Origin: Marinospirillum sp031581385
Lineage (GTDB): Bacteria; Pseudomonadota; Gammaproteobacteria; Pseudomonadales; Halomonadaceae
DNA length: 64,000 nt
Assembly (NCBI RefSeq): GCF_044810985.1
Contig: NZ_CP085242.1
Location: 2,108,001-2,172,000, forward strand
Direction of reading: 5' to 3'
Program-made: the position numbers and the translations under genes
Notes under the pieces: generated by a model
Databases searched by the model: none
Seen by the model: only the letters and a program-made list of their open reading frames with translations
Told to the model about the DNA's origin: nothing
Shown: positions 25,859-33,476 of the stretch, in pieces
Numbering within the stretch: the stretch's first letter is position 1
How the letters are laid out: each line of letters begins with the position of its first letter

Positions 25859-26326
25859 TTATTGATTGCTATCAGGCAGTTGCAGAATATTGATCCAGTA
25901 GTCACCCAGGCTTTTAATCACCTGAATGAACTGATCAATATCAATTGGCTTGGTGATGTAACCTGAGGCCCCCATGTCATAACAGCTTTCAATGTCCTTC
26001 TCGGCATCTGAGGTGGTCAGCACTACCACCGGAAAGCGTTTGAGTTCAGGGTCGGCCTTGACTGCAGCAAGGAATTCCCGGCCATTCATTCTGGGCATAT
26101 TGAGGTCAAGGAGAATCAGGCCGGGGGTAGGGGCGGTTGTAAAAGGAGGCTGCTTTTTTAAATAAGCCAGGGCTTCGCGCCCATCCACAACCAGATCCAG
26201 TGCGATATCCAGCTGACTTTCCTGGAAAGCCAAACGCACCAAATGGGCATCCGCAGGCTCATCTTCCACCAGCAGTACCTTAAGTGCCGCCTCAGAGGTC
26301 TGGGTTTTAGTCATGCGTCCACTCAT
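25859..26326 (-). CDS. Single-domain response regulator, Rcp1-like
   Basis: 155 residues forming one receiver domain with a C-terminal extension. Acidic pocket Glu21/Asp22, phosphoacceptor Asp74 (LLDLNMP), Thr104 and Lys126 (KPID) are visible. The sequence style (VEDEPADAHLVRLAF, LNMPRMNGREFL, SLGDYWINIL) is that of Rcp1-type regulators paired with phytochrome-like or hybrid kinases, rather than CheY. No dedicated kinase gene is adjacent; the Amt-kinase 6 kb away is the nearest. It is the first gene of a two-gene unit with the MCP. The start could also be the ATG at 26314. Confidence 0.88.
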   Translation of the reverse strand: MSGRMTKTQTSEAALKVLLVEDEPADAHLVRLAFQESQLDIALDLVVDGREALAYLKKQPPFTTAPTPGLILLDLNMPRMNGREFLAAVKADPELKRFPVVVLTTSDAEKDIESCYDMGASGYITKPIDIDQFIQVIKSLGDYWINILQLPDSNQ

Positions 26327-26402
26327 TGTTATGCTTTTTCCCTAAAATTATACATACTGTTACTCAATGTTAGTCTTTACTGCAGTGAAATCAAGTCATT
26401 CC

Positions 26403-26430
26403 TTGCCCGGCGCTCTCCGCATCTTATGAT
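26403..26430 (+). promoter_or_regulatory. Candidate sigma-70 promoter of the RmlD-like/plsC operon
   Basis: TTGCCC (26403-26408), 16-bp spacer, TATGAT (26425-26430), 38 bp before the start codon. Each hexamer has four or five consensus matches. Confidence 0.4.
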
Positions 26431-26467
26431 ACAATCAGGCTTTGATTTTTCCAGGTAATCCTTAACT

Positions 26468-27280
26468 ATGCGTGTACTGTTTCTTTCTGACTATCAGGCC
26501 TTGTTTCAGGCATTGGAGGAAGAGGCACAGCGTTACTCCGGCCTGGACATCCAGTGCACTGATTCCCAGACGCAACCACTGGCACTCCCGGATTTTGACT
26601 TTCTGCTTCTGGCTCCTCTGGGGACAGGCGGTGAAGTTAGCTGTCTGCCTGATGCCAACAACCTGCAGTTCTGGCTGGAAGCCCTGCCGCAACTGGTTGA
26701 GCTTTGTACTTCACGCAATGCCGGTCTATTGCTGGTTTCATCCGACCTGGTTTTCATGCCTGAACAACAGGCCGTGAGCGAGCTGGATCAGCCCGAAAAC
26801 AGCAGCAAGCTGGCCCAGCAACTTCTCGCTCTGGAAAGCCAGGCTGCCCGCTGTCATCAGCATATTATACTAAGAATACCGCCTTTGCTGAGCAGTGCTC
26901 CCGATGGCGGTCTTGCTCATCTGATCAGCTGCTGCAAAGAGCACCAGGCCCCTGAAGATATTGATTATCGTGGCTTGCAGTCTCTGCATGACCTGGCCAG
27001 GGTTCTTCTGGGCATGGCATTGCAACTGGATTCCGGTGCCCAGGCGACCGGTGTTTATCACTATGCGGGCAGCGAGCCGGTCAGTCAAACCGAGCTGATG
27101 CACACGCTTGCACGCCAGCTGGGTACAGCGCCTTACCCGGCAGACCATTCAGGAACCAATCGTCACGGTATGAATACCCAACATCTGCTGGAGACTTTCG
27201 GCGTTCATCCCCGAGCCTGGCGCGCCAGCTTACCAGCTTTACTGGAGGAGCTGAATGAACTCACAACCAACCAGCACTAA
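26468..27280 (+). CDS. RmlD-like NAD(P)-dependent sugar-nucleotide reductase/epimerase family protein
   Basis: 270-residue protein resembling dTDP-4-dehydrorhamnose reductase (RmlD substrate-binding family): LLLVSSDLVF in place of the SSxxVF catalytic Ser strand, a later GVYHYAGSEPVSQTELM segment and C-terminal NTQHLLETFGVHPRAWRASL. The N-terminal Rossmann motif is weak (MRVLFLSDYQALF lacks GxxGxxG), and the YxxxK pair is not evident. It may be a non-catalytic or altered family member. It overlaps plsC by 26 bp. Confidence 0.65.
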   Translation: MRVLFLSDYQALFQALEEEAQRYSGLDIQCTDSQTQPLALPDFDFLLLAPLGTGGEVSCLPDANNLQFWLEALPQLVELCTSRNAGLLLVSSDLVFMPEQQAVSELDQPENSSKLAQQLLALESQAARCHQHIILRIPPLLSSAPDGGLAHLISCCKEHQAPEDIDYRGLQSLHDLARVLLGMALQLDSGAQATGVYHYAGSEPVSQTELMHTLARQLGTAPYPADHSGTNRHGMNTQHLLETFGVHPRAWRASLPALLEELNELTTNQH

Positions 27281-28052
27281 AACACCGGCCAGCCGTTATA
27301 TCCGTAAACCCCGTCCCCTGGGGAGCCTGGCTTTTTATTGTGGCTATTTTTTTGCCCTGCTGTTCATCGGTGCTCCCCTGGCGCTGCTGGTCTGGCCGCT
27401 GCCCGCAAAACAACGCTTCAGACTGCTCAATCTGCACAGTCGCTTTGTCATTCAGTGGCTTCGCCTCACCTGCGGTATAAGGTATGACTTTGAAGGTCTG
27501 GACAATCTCCCCGAGGGTGCTTTTGTTCTGGTGGCCAATCATCAAAGCGAATGGGAGACCATGTATCTGCAAACCCTGAAACCACCGATTTGCACGGTTC
27601 TCAAAAAAGAATTGCTGAAAATTCCGGTCTTTGGCTGGGGCCTTCGCCTTTTACGCCCGATCCCTCTGGATCGCAGCCAACCTGCCAAGATGATTCGGGT
27701 TGTTCTCAAGGTAGGGGCAGAAAGAATTCAGGAAGGGATTTCGGTGCTTATTTTTCCTGAAGGCACCCGAGTGGCACCCGGAAAAAGCAAACCCTTCAGC
27801 AAAAGTGCGGCCATGATCGCCTGTCGGGCTGGCGTACCTCTTGTACCCATTGCCCACAATGCCGGGGAGCATTGGAGTTCTTCGGACTGGATCAAGCATT
27901 CCGGCGTGTTGAGCATGCGCATTGGCAAGCCCATCACCACTGAAGGCAAGAGGGCCGATCAGGTCACACGCGAAGCTCAGGAATGGATTGAGGGCCAACT
28001 GGCCGAAATATCAGCGATACCTCGGCCAGCGACCCTGCCGCAGGAAGATTAA
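27255..28052 (+). CDS. plsC: 1-acyl-sn-glycerol-3-phosphate acyltransferase (PlsC family)
   Basis: 265-residue membrane-associated acyltransferase that makes phosphatidic acid from lysophosphatidic acid. One N-terminal membrane segment (about 25-48) precedes the acyltransferase domain. NHQSEWE (95-101) is the HX4D/E catalytic box in its HX4E form, and FPEGTR lies near residue 168. The HX4E variant occurs in a known gammaproteobacterial subfamily that includes lyso-ornithine acyltransferases, so the acceptor could differ. Its stop overlaps the fabB stop by 4 bp on the opposite strand. Confidence 0.87.
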   Translation: MNSQPTSTKTPASRYIRKPRPLGSLAFYCGYFFALLFIGAPLALLVWPLPAKQRFRLLNLHSRFVIQWLRLTCGIRYDFEGLDNLPEGAFVLVANHQSEWETMYLQTLKPPICTVLKKELLKIPVFGWGLRLLRPIPLDRSQPAKMIRVVLKVGAERIQEGISVLIFPEGTRVAPGKSKPFSKSAAMIACRAGVPLVPIAHNAGEHWSSSDWIKHSGVLSMRIGKPITTEGKRADQVTREAQEWIEGQLAEISAIPRPATLPQED

Positions 28053-29269
28053 CCCTGGTAACGCTGGAACACCAGGCAGGCGTTGGTGCCGCCAAAACCA
28101 AAGCTGTTGGACAGAACACGATTCAACTGTACGCCTTCACGGGCTTTGCCGGTCACGATGTCAAAACCTTCTGCTGCTTCATCCAGCTCGTCAACATTGG
28201 CTGAAGCGGCAATAAAGTCGTTTTCCATCATCAACAGGGAGTAAATCGCTTCCTGCACACCGGTGGCCCCCAGGGAGTGACCGGTCAGGGATTTGGTGGA
28301 ACTCATTGCCGGAGTCTGGTCGCCAAAGACTTCACGAATGGCTTTCAGCTCAGCAACATCGCCCACAGGTGTGGAAGTACCGTGGGTGTTGATGTAGTCA
28401 ATGCTGCCGTCCAGGTTTTGCATGGCTTGCTGCATGCAACGGGCTGCACCTTCACCAGAAGGCGCGACCATGTCATAGCCATCGGAAGTGGCGCCATAGC
28501 CGACCAGCTCACCGTAAATTTTCGCACCACGAGCCTTGGCATGCTCCAGCTCTTCCAGAACCAGCATACCGCCGCCACCGGCAATGACAAAGCCATCGCG
28601 GGTCTTGTCATAGGGGCGCGAAGCCTTGTCAGGCGTATCGTTGTAACTGGTGGTCAAGGCACCCATGGCATCAAACAGGCAGGACAGGGTCCAGTGCTCT
28701 TCTTCGCCGCCACCGGCAAAGACCACATCCTGTTTGCCCAGCTGGATCATTTCCATGGCATTGCCAATGCAATGAGCTGAAGTCGCACAAGCGGAAGAAA
28801 TGGAGTAGTTGACACCCTTGATTTTGAAGGGCGTGGCCAAACAGGCGGAAACGGTGCTGCCCATGGTGCGGGTGACACGATAGGGCCCCACACGGCGCAG
28901 GCCTTTTTCACGCAGGACATCAGCAGCCTCAACCTGGTTGGCAGATGAAGCACCGCCGGAACCGGCAATCAAACCGGTGCGTACATTGGAGACCTGGTCT
29001 TCGCTCAACCCGGAATCGGCAATGGCCTGCTGCATGGACAAATAAGCAAAGGCGGCCGCGTCACCCATAAAGCGTTTGAGTTTGCGATCCACCAGCTCAT
29101 CCAGATTCAGGTCAATTGTGCCAGCAACCTGGCTGCGAAAACCCTTGTCTGCATAATCCTGTTTGAACTTGATGCCGGAACGCCCAACTTGCAAAGATTC
29201 CAAAACACTCTGTTTGTCTGCGCCCAGGCAGGAAATAACGCCCAGGCCTGTAACAACTACTCGTCTCAT
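28049..29269 (-). CDS. fabB: 3-oxoacyl-ACP synthase I (FabB)
   Basis: 406-residue condensing enzyme needed for unsaturated fatty acid synthesis. Active-site Cys161 lies in SSACATSAHC, and the two histidines in NTHGTSTPVGD and KSLTGHSLGATG complete the Cys-His-His triad. Length matches E. coli FabB (406). It is transcribed with fabA, 14 bp apart, the standard fabAB operon of pseudomonads and relatives. Confidence 0.97.
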   Translation of the reverse strand: MRRVVVTGLGVISCLGADKQSVLESLQVGRSGIKFKQDYADKGFRSQVAGTIDLNLDELVDRKLKRFMGDAAAFAYLSMQQAIADSGLSEDQVSNVRTGLIAGSGGASSANQVEAADVLREKGLRRVGPYRVTRTMGSTVSACLATPFKIKGVNYSISSACATSAHCIGNAMEMIQLGKQDVVFAGGGEEEHWTLSCLFDAMGALTTSYNDTPDKASRPYDKTRDGFVIAGGGGMLVLEELEHAKARGAKIYGELVGYGATSDGYDMVAPSGEGAARCMQQAMQNLDGSIDYINTHGTSTPVGDVAELKAIREVFGDQTPAMSSTKSLTGHSLGATGVQEAIYSLLMMENDFIAASANVDELDEAAEGFDIVTGKAREGVQLNRVLSNSFGFGGTNACLVFQRYQG

Positions 29270-29283
29270 TGATTTGCCCTCTT

Positions 29284-29808
29284 TTAGAATCCACTGGTGC
29301 TGGTAAACAGCCCTACACGCAGATCCTTGGCTTCATAGATTTTACGGCCATCCACTTCCATGATGCCATCAGCAATGCCCAATACCAGTTTACGGTTCAT
29401 GGTGCGTTTAATATCAATTTTGTAGGTAACCAGCTTGGCTTCGGGGAGCACTTGACCGGTAAACTTGACTTCGCCACTACCCAGCGCACGACCGCGGCCG
29501 GGGTTGCCCTGCCAGCCCAGGTAAAAGCCCACCAGCTGCCACATGGCATCCAGACCCAAACAGCCTGGCATCACTGGATCACCGGGGAAGTGGCATGCAA
29601 AAAACCAGAGATCAGGATGAATATCCAGTTCCGCGACAATGTGGCCTTTACCGTAAGCGCCCCCATCGGCCTTGATTTCCACAATACGGTCCATCATCAG
29701 CATGTTGGGAACAGGTAGCTGGGCGTTGCCGGGGCCAAAGAGTTTGCCATGGCCGCAATCCAGCAGTTCTTCATAAGTGTAGGAGCTTTGTTGAGTCACT
29801 GAGTCCAT
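29284..29808 (-). CDS. fabA: 3-hydroxydecanoyl-ACP dehydratase/isomerase (FabA)
   Basis: 174 residues with the FabA hot-dog fold. The catalytic pair His73 (FFACHFPGDPVMPG) and Asp87 (GLDAMWQ) corresponds to His70/Asp84 of E. coli. It dehydrates and isomerises the 10-carbon intermediate, opening the unsaturated branch. It is first in the fabAB operon. A FadR-like site lies about 17-35 bp upstream of the start codon. Confidence 0.97.
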   Translation of the reverse strand: MDSVTQQSSYTYEELLDCGHGKLFGPGNAQLPVPNMLMMDRIVEIKADGGAYGKGHIVAELDIHPDLWFFACHFPGDPVMPGCLGLDAMWQLVGFYLGWQGNPGRGRALGSGEVKFTGQVLPEAKLVTYKIDIKRTMNRKLVLGIADGIMEVDGRKIYEAKDLRVGLFTSTSGF

Positions 29809-29824
29809 CCGCTAGTAGGTTATG

Positions 29825-29843
29825 TTAAGGTCAGATTTGTAGT
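29825..29843 (+). promoter_or_regulatory. FadR-like operator upstream of fabA
   Basis: AAGGTCAGATTTGTA (29827-29841) agrees at about 10 of 15 positions with the E. coli fabA FadR site CTGATCGGACTTGTT as I remember it. FadR activates fabA in E. coli. No fadR gene is in the window. Confidence 0.3.
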
Positions 29844-30025
29844 TTTAATCAAGGCTAGTTTACTGCCTTGAACCCCAGTTTGCATCTACCTGCTGAGCAA
29901 CACCTTGCCTGCCTGGACGAAAACCCCATAAAAATGCGATGCTTAACTTTTGAGGTTCGGTCTTGACAGGCTCGCCTGTAGCATTGTGTATTTTTTGGTT
30001 GCAAGACTTAACCAACACAGGCAGC

Positions 30026-30054
30026 TTGACACTGATATAATCATACCTTATTTA
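30026..30054 (+). promoter_or_regulatory. Promoter of the Aer-like receptor / EAL operon
   Basis: A perfect TTGACA (30026-30031) lies 17 bp before TATTTA (30049-30054). A perfect TATAAT (30036-30041) also lies inside this spacer, so the functional -10 is uncertain. Confidence 0.45.
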
Positions 30055-30116
30055 CTCCACTTGCTCACGCCACTGCTTCCATCTGGCAAGCAGCCAATCC
30101 ACAGTAGCCAGCAATT

Positions 30117-31682
30117 ATGAAAACAAATTTACCCGTAACGGACAAAGAAGTCTCCCTGTCAGCAGGAGACCGCTTGGTATCAACGACAGACCTGAAAGGC
30201 ATTACCCGTTACGCCAATGAAGATTTCCAACGCATCAGTGGGTTCTCAGCAGAAGAGCTGGTTGGCAAAAACCACAACCTGGTACGCCATCCGGACATGC
30301 CACCTCTGGCGTTTGCCGACCTCTGGCAGCGCCTGAAAAAAGGCGAGTCCTGGATGGGCGTGGTTAAAAACCGTTGCAAGAATGGTGACTTCTATTGGGT
30401 GGATGCTTATGTGTCACCCATTTTTGAAGGTGAAGAGCATGTTGGCTATCAGTCGGTTCGCGTCAGGGCAGGCAGCAAACTGGTGGATCGCGCCCAGCAA
30501 ACCTACCGTGACATCAACAGTGGTAAACAAAAAGCACCCAAACCCCGCTGGTCAGCCTACGGCCTGCTCCTGGGCATGGTGCTGGCACAAATTCTTTCCA
30601 CACTTCTGATTCTGTATCTTGTGGACAGCCGAACCCTGGCCGGTTTTCTGGTCGGCTGTGCTGGACTGGGCATTCTGGGTGCCTCGGCCTGGTTTCTCAA
30701 TCCCCTTAAAAACATCTACGGCAAGGCACTCAGCATTATCGACAACCCGGTTGCCCAGCAAGTCTACAGTGGCAACATGAGTGAATTCGGTGCCCTGGAT
30801 CTGGCCATGCGCATGCAGGAAGCCCAACTGAGAACGGTCATCGGGCGCATTGAAGATGCCAGTCGAACCCTCAATGAAGTGGCCACCACAACGGATCAGG
30901 CCATGCACGATGCCGAAGGCGGGGTGCGCGAACAGGAAGGCCACATTGACCAGCTGGCGGGTATGGCAGAACAACTGGCAGGCAGCATCCATGAGCTGGA
31001 ACAAAACATGCATGGCATCAATACCGCCAGCCAGGAAATGAACGCGGAAACCCAGCGCGGCCAAACCAGCGTGGAAGAAAGCGTCAACAGTGTCCGGCGT
31101 ATGGCTGAAAGGTTTGAAACGGCCGTCGAGCGTATTGAAACCCTGCGCAGTGATGCCGAAGCCATCAGTGAAAGCATTGGCTCCATCACTGATATTGCCG
31201 ATCAAACCAACCTTCTGGCACTCAATGCGGCCATTGAAGCAGCCAGGGCTGGCGAGTCCGGTCGCGGCTTTGCCGTGGTGGCTGATGCCGTCCGGCAACT
31301 GGCGGGCAGCACCCAGGAAGTGACGGAAACCATCACCCAGCGTATTGAAGCCATTCGCAAAAATATTGGTGTCGCGATTGAGCAGGTACTGGCCAGTCGT
31401 GAAGACAGTCAGCAAACAGTAGAACAGATAGAAACGGCAGGCAGTGTGCTCAGCAGTCTGACGCAGGCTGCCGATGAGGTGCTGGGGGCCAGCCAGAGAG
31501 TTGCTGCTGCTATCGAGCAGCAGGTGACTGCCAGCGACAGTGTTGTGGACAGCCTGGCCCAGGTCAGGGATCTGGCCCACAGTACCCGCAGCAGGGCTGA
31601 AGACACCTCACGAAGTGCCGACAACCTGACGGATCAGGTCAGGCAAATGCATTCTCTGGCAAGAGCCTTCGGGCGTAGGTAA
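30117..31682 (+). CDS. Aer-like PAS chemoreceptor (energy/redox taxis)
   Basis: 521 residues. The N-terminal PAS domain (about 18-120; GITRYANEDFQRISGFSAEELVGKNHNLVRHPDMP, shown in part, is the Aer-type PAS start) is followed by two adjacent membrane segments (about 146-166 and 173-193) with almost no periplasmic loop. Then come a HAMP-like region and an MCP signalling domain with ADQTNLLALNAAIEAARAG. The outgoing arm reads FAVVADAVRQLA, with Ala where most receptors have Glu (VADEVR). In E. coli Aer the PAS carries FAD; this is likely here by homology. The EAL gene follows after 6 bp. Confidence 0.9.
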   Translation: MKTNLPVTDKEVSLSAGDRLVSTTDLKGITRYANEDFQRISGFSAEELVGKNHNLVRHPDMPPLAFADLWQRLKKGESWMGVVKNRCKNGDFYWVDAYVSPIFEGEEHVGYQSVRVRAGSKLVDRAQQTYRDINSGKQKAPKPRWSAYGLLLGMVLAQILSTLLILYLVDSRTLAGFLVGCAGLGILGASAWFLNPLKNIYGKALSIIDNPVAQQVYSGNMSEFGALDLAMRMQEAQLRTVIGRIEDASRTLNEVATTTDQAMHDAEGGVREQEGHIDQLAGMAEQLAGSIHELEQNMHGINTASQEMNAETQRGQTSVEESVNSVRRMAERFETAVERIETLRSDAEAISESIGSITDIADQTNLLALNAAIEAARAGESGRGFAVVADAVRQLAGSTQEVTETITQRIEAIRKNIGVAIEQVLASREDSQQTVEQIETAGSVLSSLTQAADEVLGASQRVAAAIEQQVTASDSVVDSLAQVRDLAHSTRSRAEDTSRSADNLTDQVRQMHSLARAFGRR

Positions 31683-31688
31683 TTTTTT

Positions 31689-33473
31689 ATGTGGCAGGCG
31701 TCTTTCCCCATTATTCTGTTAATAGCCTTTCCTCTGCTGGCTGTTGGCTTTGCTTTGGGCGTGGGGTATCGAAAGCGCAAGTACAAGAATCGCAAGGTCA
31801 TTTTTCGGCTACTCAAACAGGTTTTTGATCACACCCATGATGGTGTCACCATCACCGACCCCAGGGGCACCATTATCGCCGTCAACAAGACCTTCACCCA
31901 GGTCACCGGCTATAGTGAAGCTGAGGTTCTCGGGGAAAACCCGCGCATCCTCAGTTCGGGCTACCATGATGCCGAGTTTTACGAGAACTACTGGCAAACC
32001 CTGATGCGTGAGGGCATCTGGCAGGGTGAAATCTGGAACCGTCGCAAGGATGGGGAGGTTTATCTGGAATGGCTGACCTGCAAGGCCGTGAAAGACCCGG
32101 ATGGTGAAGTCACCCATTATGTTGCCATCTTCACCGATATCACCGAACACCGCCGCCAGGAAGCACGTCTGGAACATGCCACCGAGCATGATCGCCTGAC
32201 CGGTCTGCCCAATACGGCCAACACCCTGAGAGAACTTTCCCGCCAGATACCCAATTTGCAAAAGCGTTGGTGCCTGATGCTGGTGGATATCGACAACTTC
32301 CGGCTGGTGAATGCCAGCTATGGTTTTGCCGTGGGTGACCAGCTTCTGAGCAGCCTTGCCCGGCGCCTCAAGGAATGCACCCAGGGCCTGGTTGCCCGCC
32401 ACTCTGCGGATGTTTTCATCTGTGCCCTGCCGCTGACCTCAGGGGATGATGAAGGTGAAAGAGGTGCAATGATCAACCGCGCCAAAAAGTACCTGAGCAA
32501 GCCTTTTTCCATCAAGGGCCGCTTAATGGAGTTCAGCTTTTCCATAGGCACCAGCACCTGGCAGGATGCCAGTCAATCCGTCAATGAACTGCTTCAGGAA
32601 GCCGAGCTGGCCCTGCATGCCGCCAAATCCAGAGGGGCGGGACAGATCCGCCACTTCACTGAAGACCTGCGTGAAGACAGAAACCCCCTGATTTTGTTGC
32701 AAGGCCTGCGGGAGGCCCTGTCCAACAATGAACTCAGTCTTAATTTCCAGCCTTTGGTGGCTTCCGGCTCCCGCCGTATTCATGCCCTGGAGGTTCTGTT
32801 GCGCTGGGATCACCCCACTCTGGGTCGCATTCCCCCTGACCAGTTTATCCCCCTGGCCGAGCGTCATGGCCTGATGGAACCCCTGGGCCAGTGGATTCTG
32901 GAGCAATCCCTGAAACACTATGCCGAATGGCAGCAACAGGGCATTGCCCCCAGTCGCATTGCCGTGAATGTTTCCCCGCTGGAATTTCAGGCCGAAAATT
33001 TCGTAGACAATCTTTTTTCCCTGCTGAAAAAACACAAACTGAATCACGAAATTCTGGAACTGGAACTCACCGAAGGTGTGTTCGTCCAGCGTGACAAGGA
33101 AACCCTGGATCGTCTGGATGCCCTGTCCTCTTCAGGCATTCATCTGGCCATCGATGATTTTGGCACCGGTTACTCCTCCCTGGCTTACCTGAAACACCTG
33201 CCGATCAACCAGCTGAAACTGGATCGCACCTTTATTCGCAGCCTGCCCGCCAATGAGGCGGATCGGGCCATTGTCGAATCCACTCTGGCGCTCTGTCGTG
33301 GCTTGAAAATGACCGTGGTTGCCGAAGGTGTGGAAGAGGAAGCCCAAGCTGATTACCTGGCACGCAAGGGCTGTGACCTGCTGCAGGGTTATTATTTCGG
33401 GCGGCCTACTGATGCTGATGAAACCACCGAGCGCCTGATACAAAACAAAGTACAAGTAGCCAGGGTTTCCTGA
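31689..33473 (+). CDS. PAS-GGDEF-EAL protein, probable c-di-GMP phosphodiesterase
   Basis: 594 residues: one N-terminal membrane helix (about 7-26), PAS/PAC (about 40-155), a GGDEF-type domain (about 165-325) and an EAL domain (about 335-580). The GGDEF signature is replaced by SADVF (239-243), so cyclase activity is not expected. The EAL domain keeps Glu368 (ALEVLLRW), NVSP, LELTEG, IDDFGTGYSS, LKLDRTF and VAEGVE, the residues needed for c-di-GMP hydrolysis. Its coupling to an Aer-like receptor 6 bp upstream suggests joint control of swimming by redox state and c-di-GMP. Confidence 0.92.
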   Translation: MWQASFPIILLIAFPLLAVGFALGVGYRKRKYKNRKVIFRLLKQVFDHTHDGVTITDPRGTIIAVNKTFTQVTGYSEAEVLGENPRILSSGYHDAEFYENYWQTLMREGIWQGEIWNRRKDGEVYLEWLTCKAVKDPDGEVTHYVAIFTDITEHRRQEARLEHATEHDRLTGLPNTANTLRELSRQIPNLQKRWCLMLVDIDNFRLVNASYGFAVGDQLLSSLARRLKECTQGLVARHSADVFICALPLTSGDDEGERGAMINRAKKYLSKPFSIKGRLMEFSFSIGTSTWQDASQSVNELLQEAELALHAAKSRGAGQIRHFTEDLREDRNPLILLQGLREALSNNELSLNFQPLVASGSRRIHALEVLLRWDHPTLGRIPPDQFIPLAERHGLMEPLGQWILEQSLKHYAEWQQQGIAPSRIAVNVSPLEFQAENFVDNLFSLLKKHKLNHEILELELTEGVFVQRDKETLDRLDALSSSGIHLAIDDFGTGYSSLAYLKHLPINQLKLDRTFIRSLPANEADRAIVESTLALCRGLKMTVVAEGVEEEAQADYLARKGCDLLQGYYFGRPTDADETTERLIQNKVQVARVS

Positions 33474-33476
33474 ACA

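Larger units (their letters stand above)
29809..30116. other. Divergent intergenic region fabA / Aer-like receptor
   Basis: 308 bp with no ORF worth calling. It holds the FadR-like site near fabA (29825-29843) and a promoter for the Aer-like gene (30026-30054). There is also a TTGACA at 29963-29968 followed 18 bp later by TGTATT, which could be a second plus-strand promoter. Confidence 0.5.

Noticed and set aside
30552..31580. 342-codon minus-strand ORF
   Set aside because: It is a shadow of the Aer-like receptor gene; its composition (His, Phe, Gln-rich) is that of an antisense reading.
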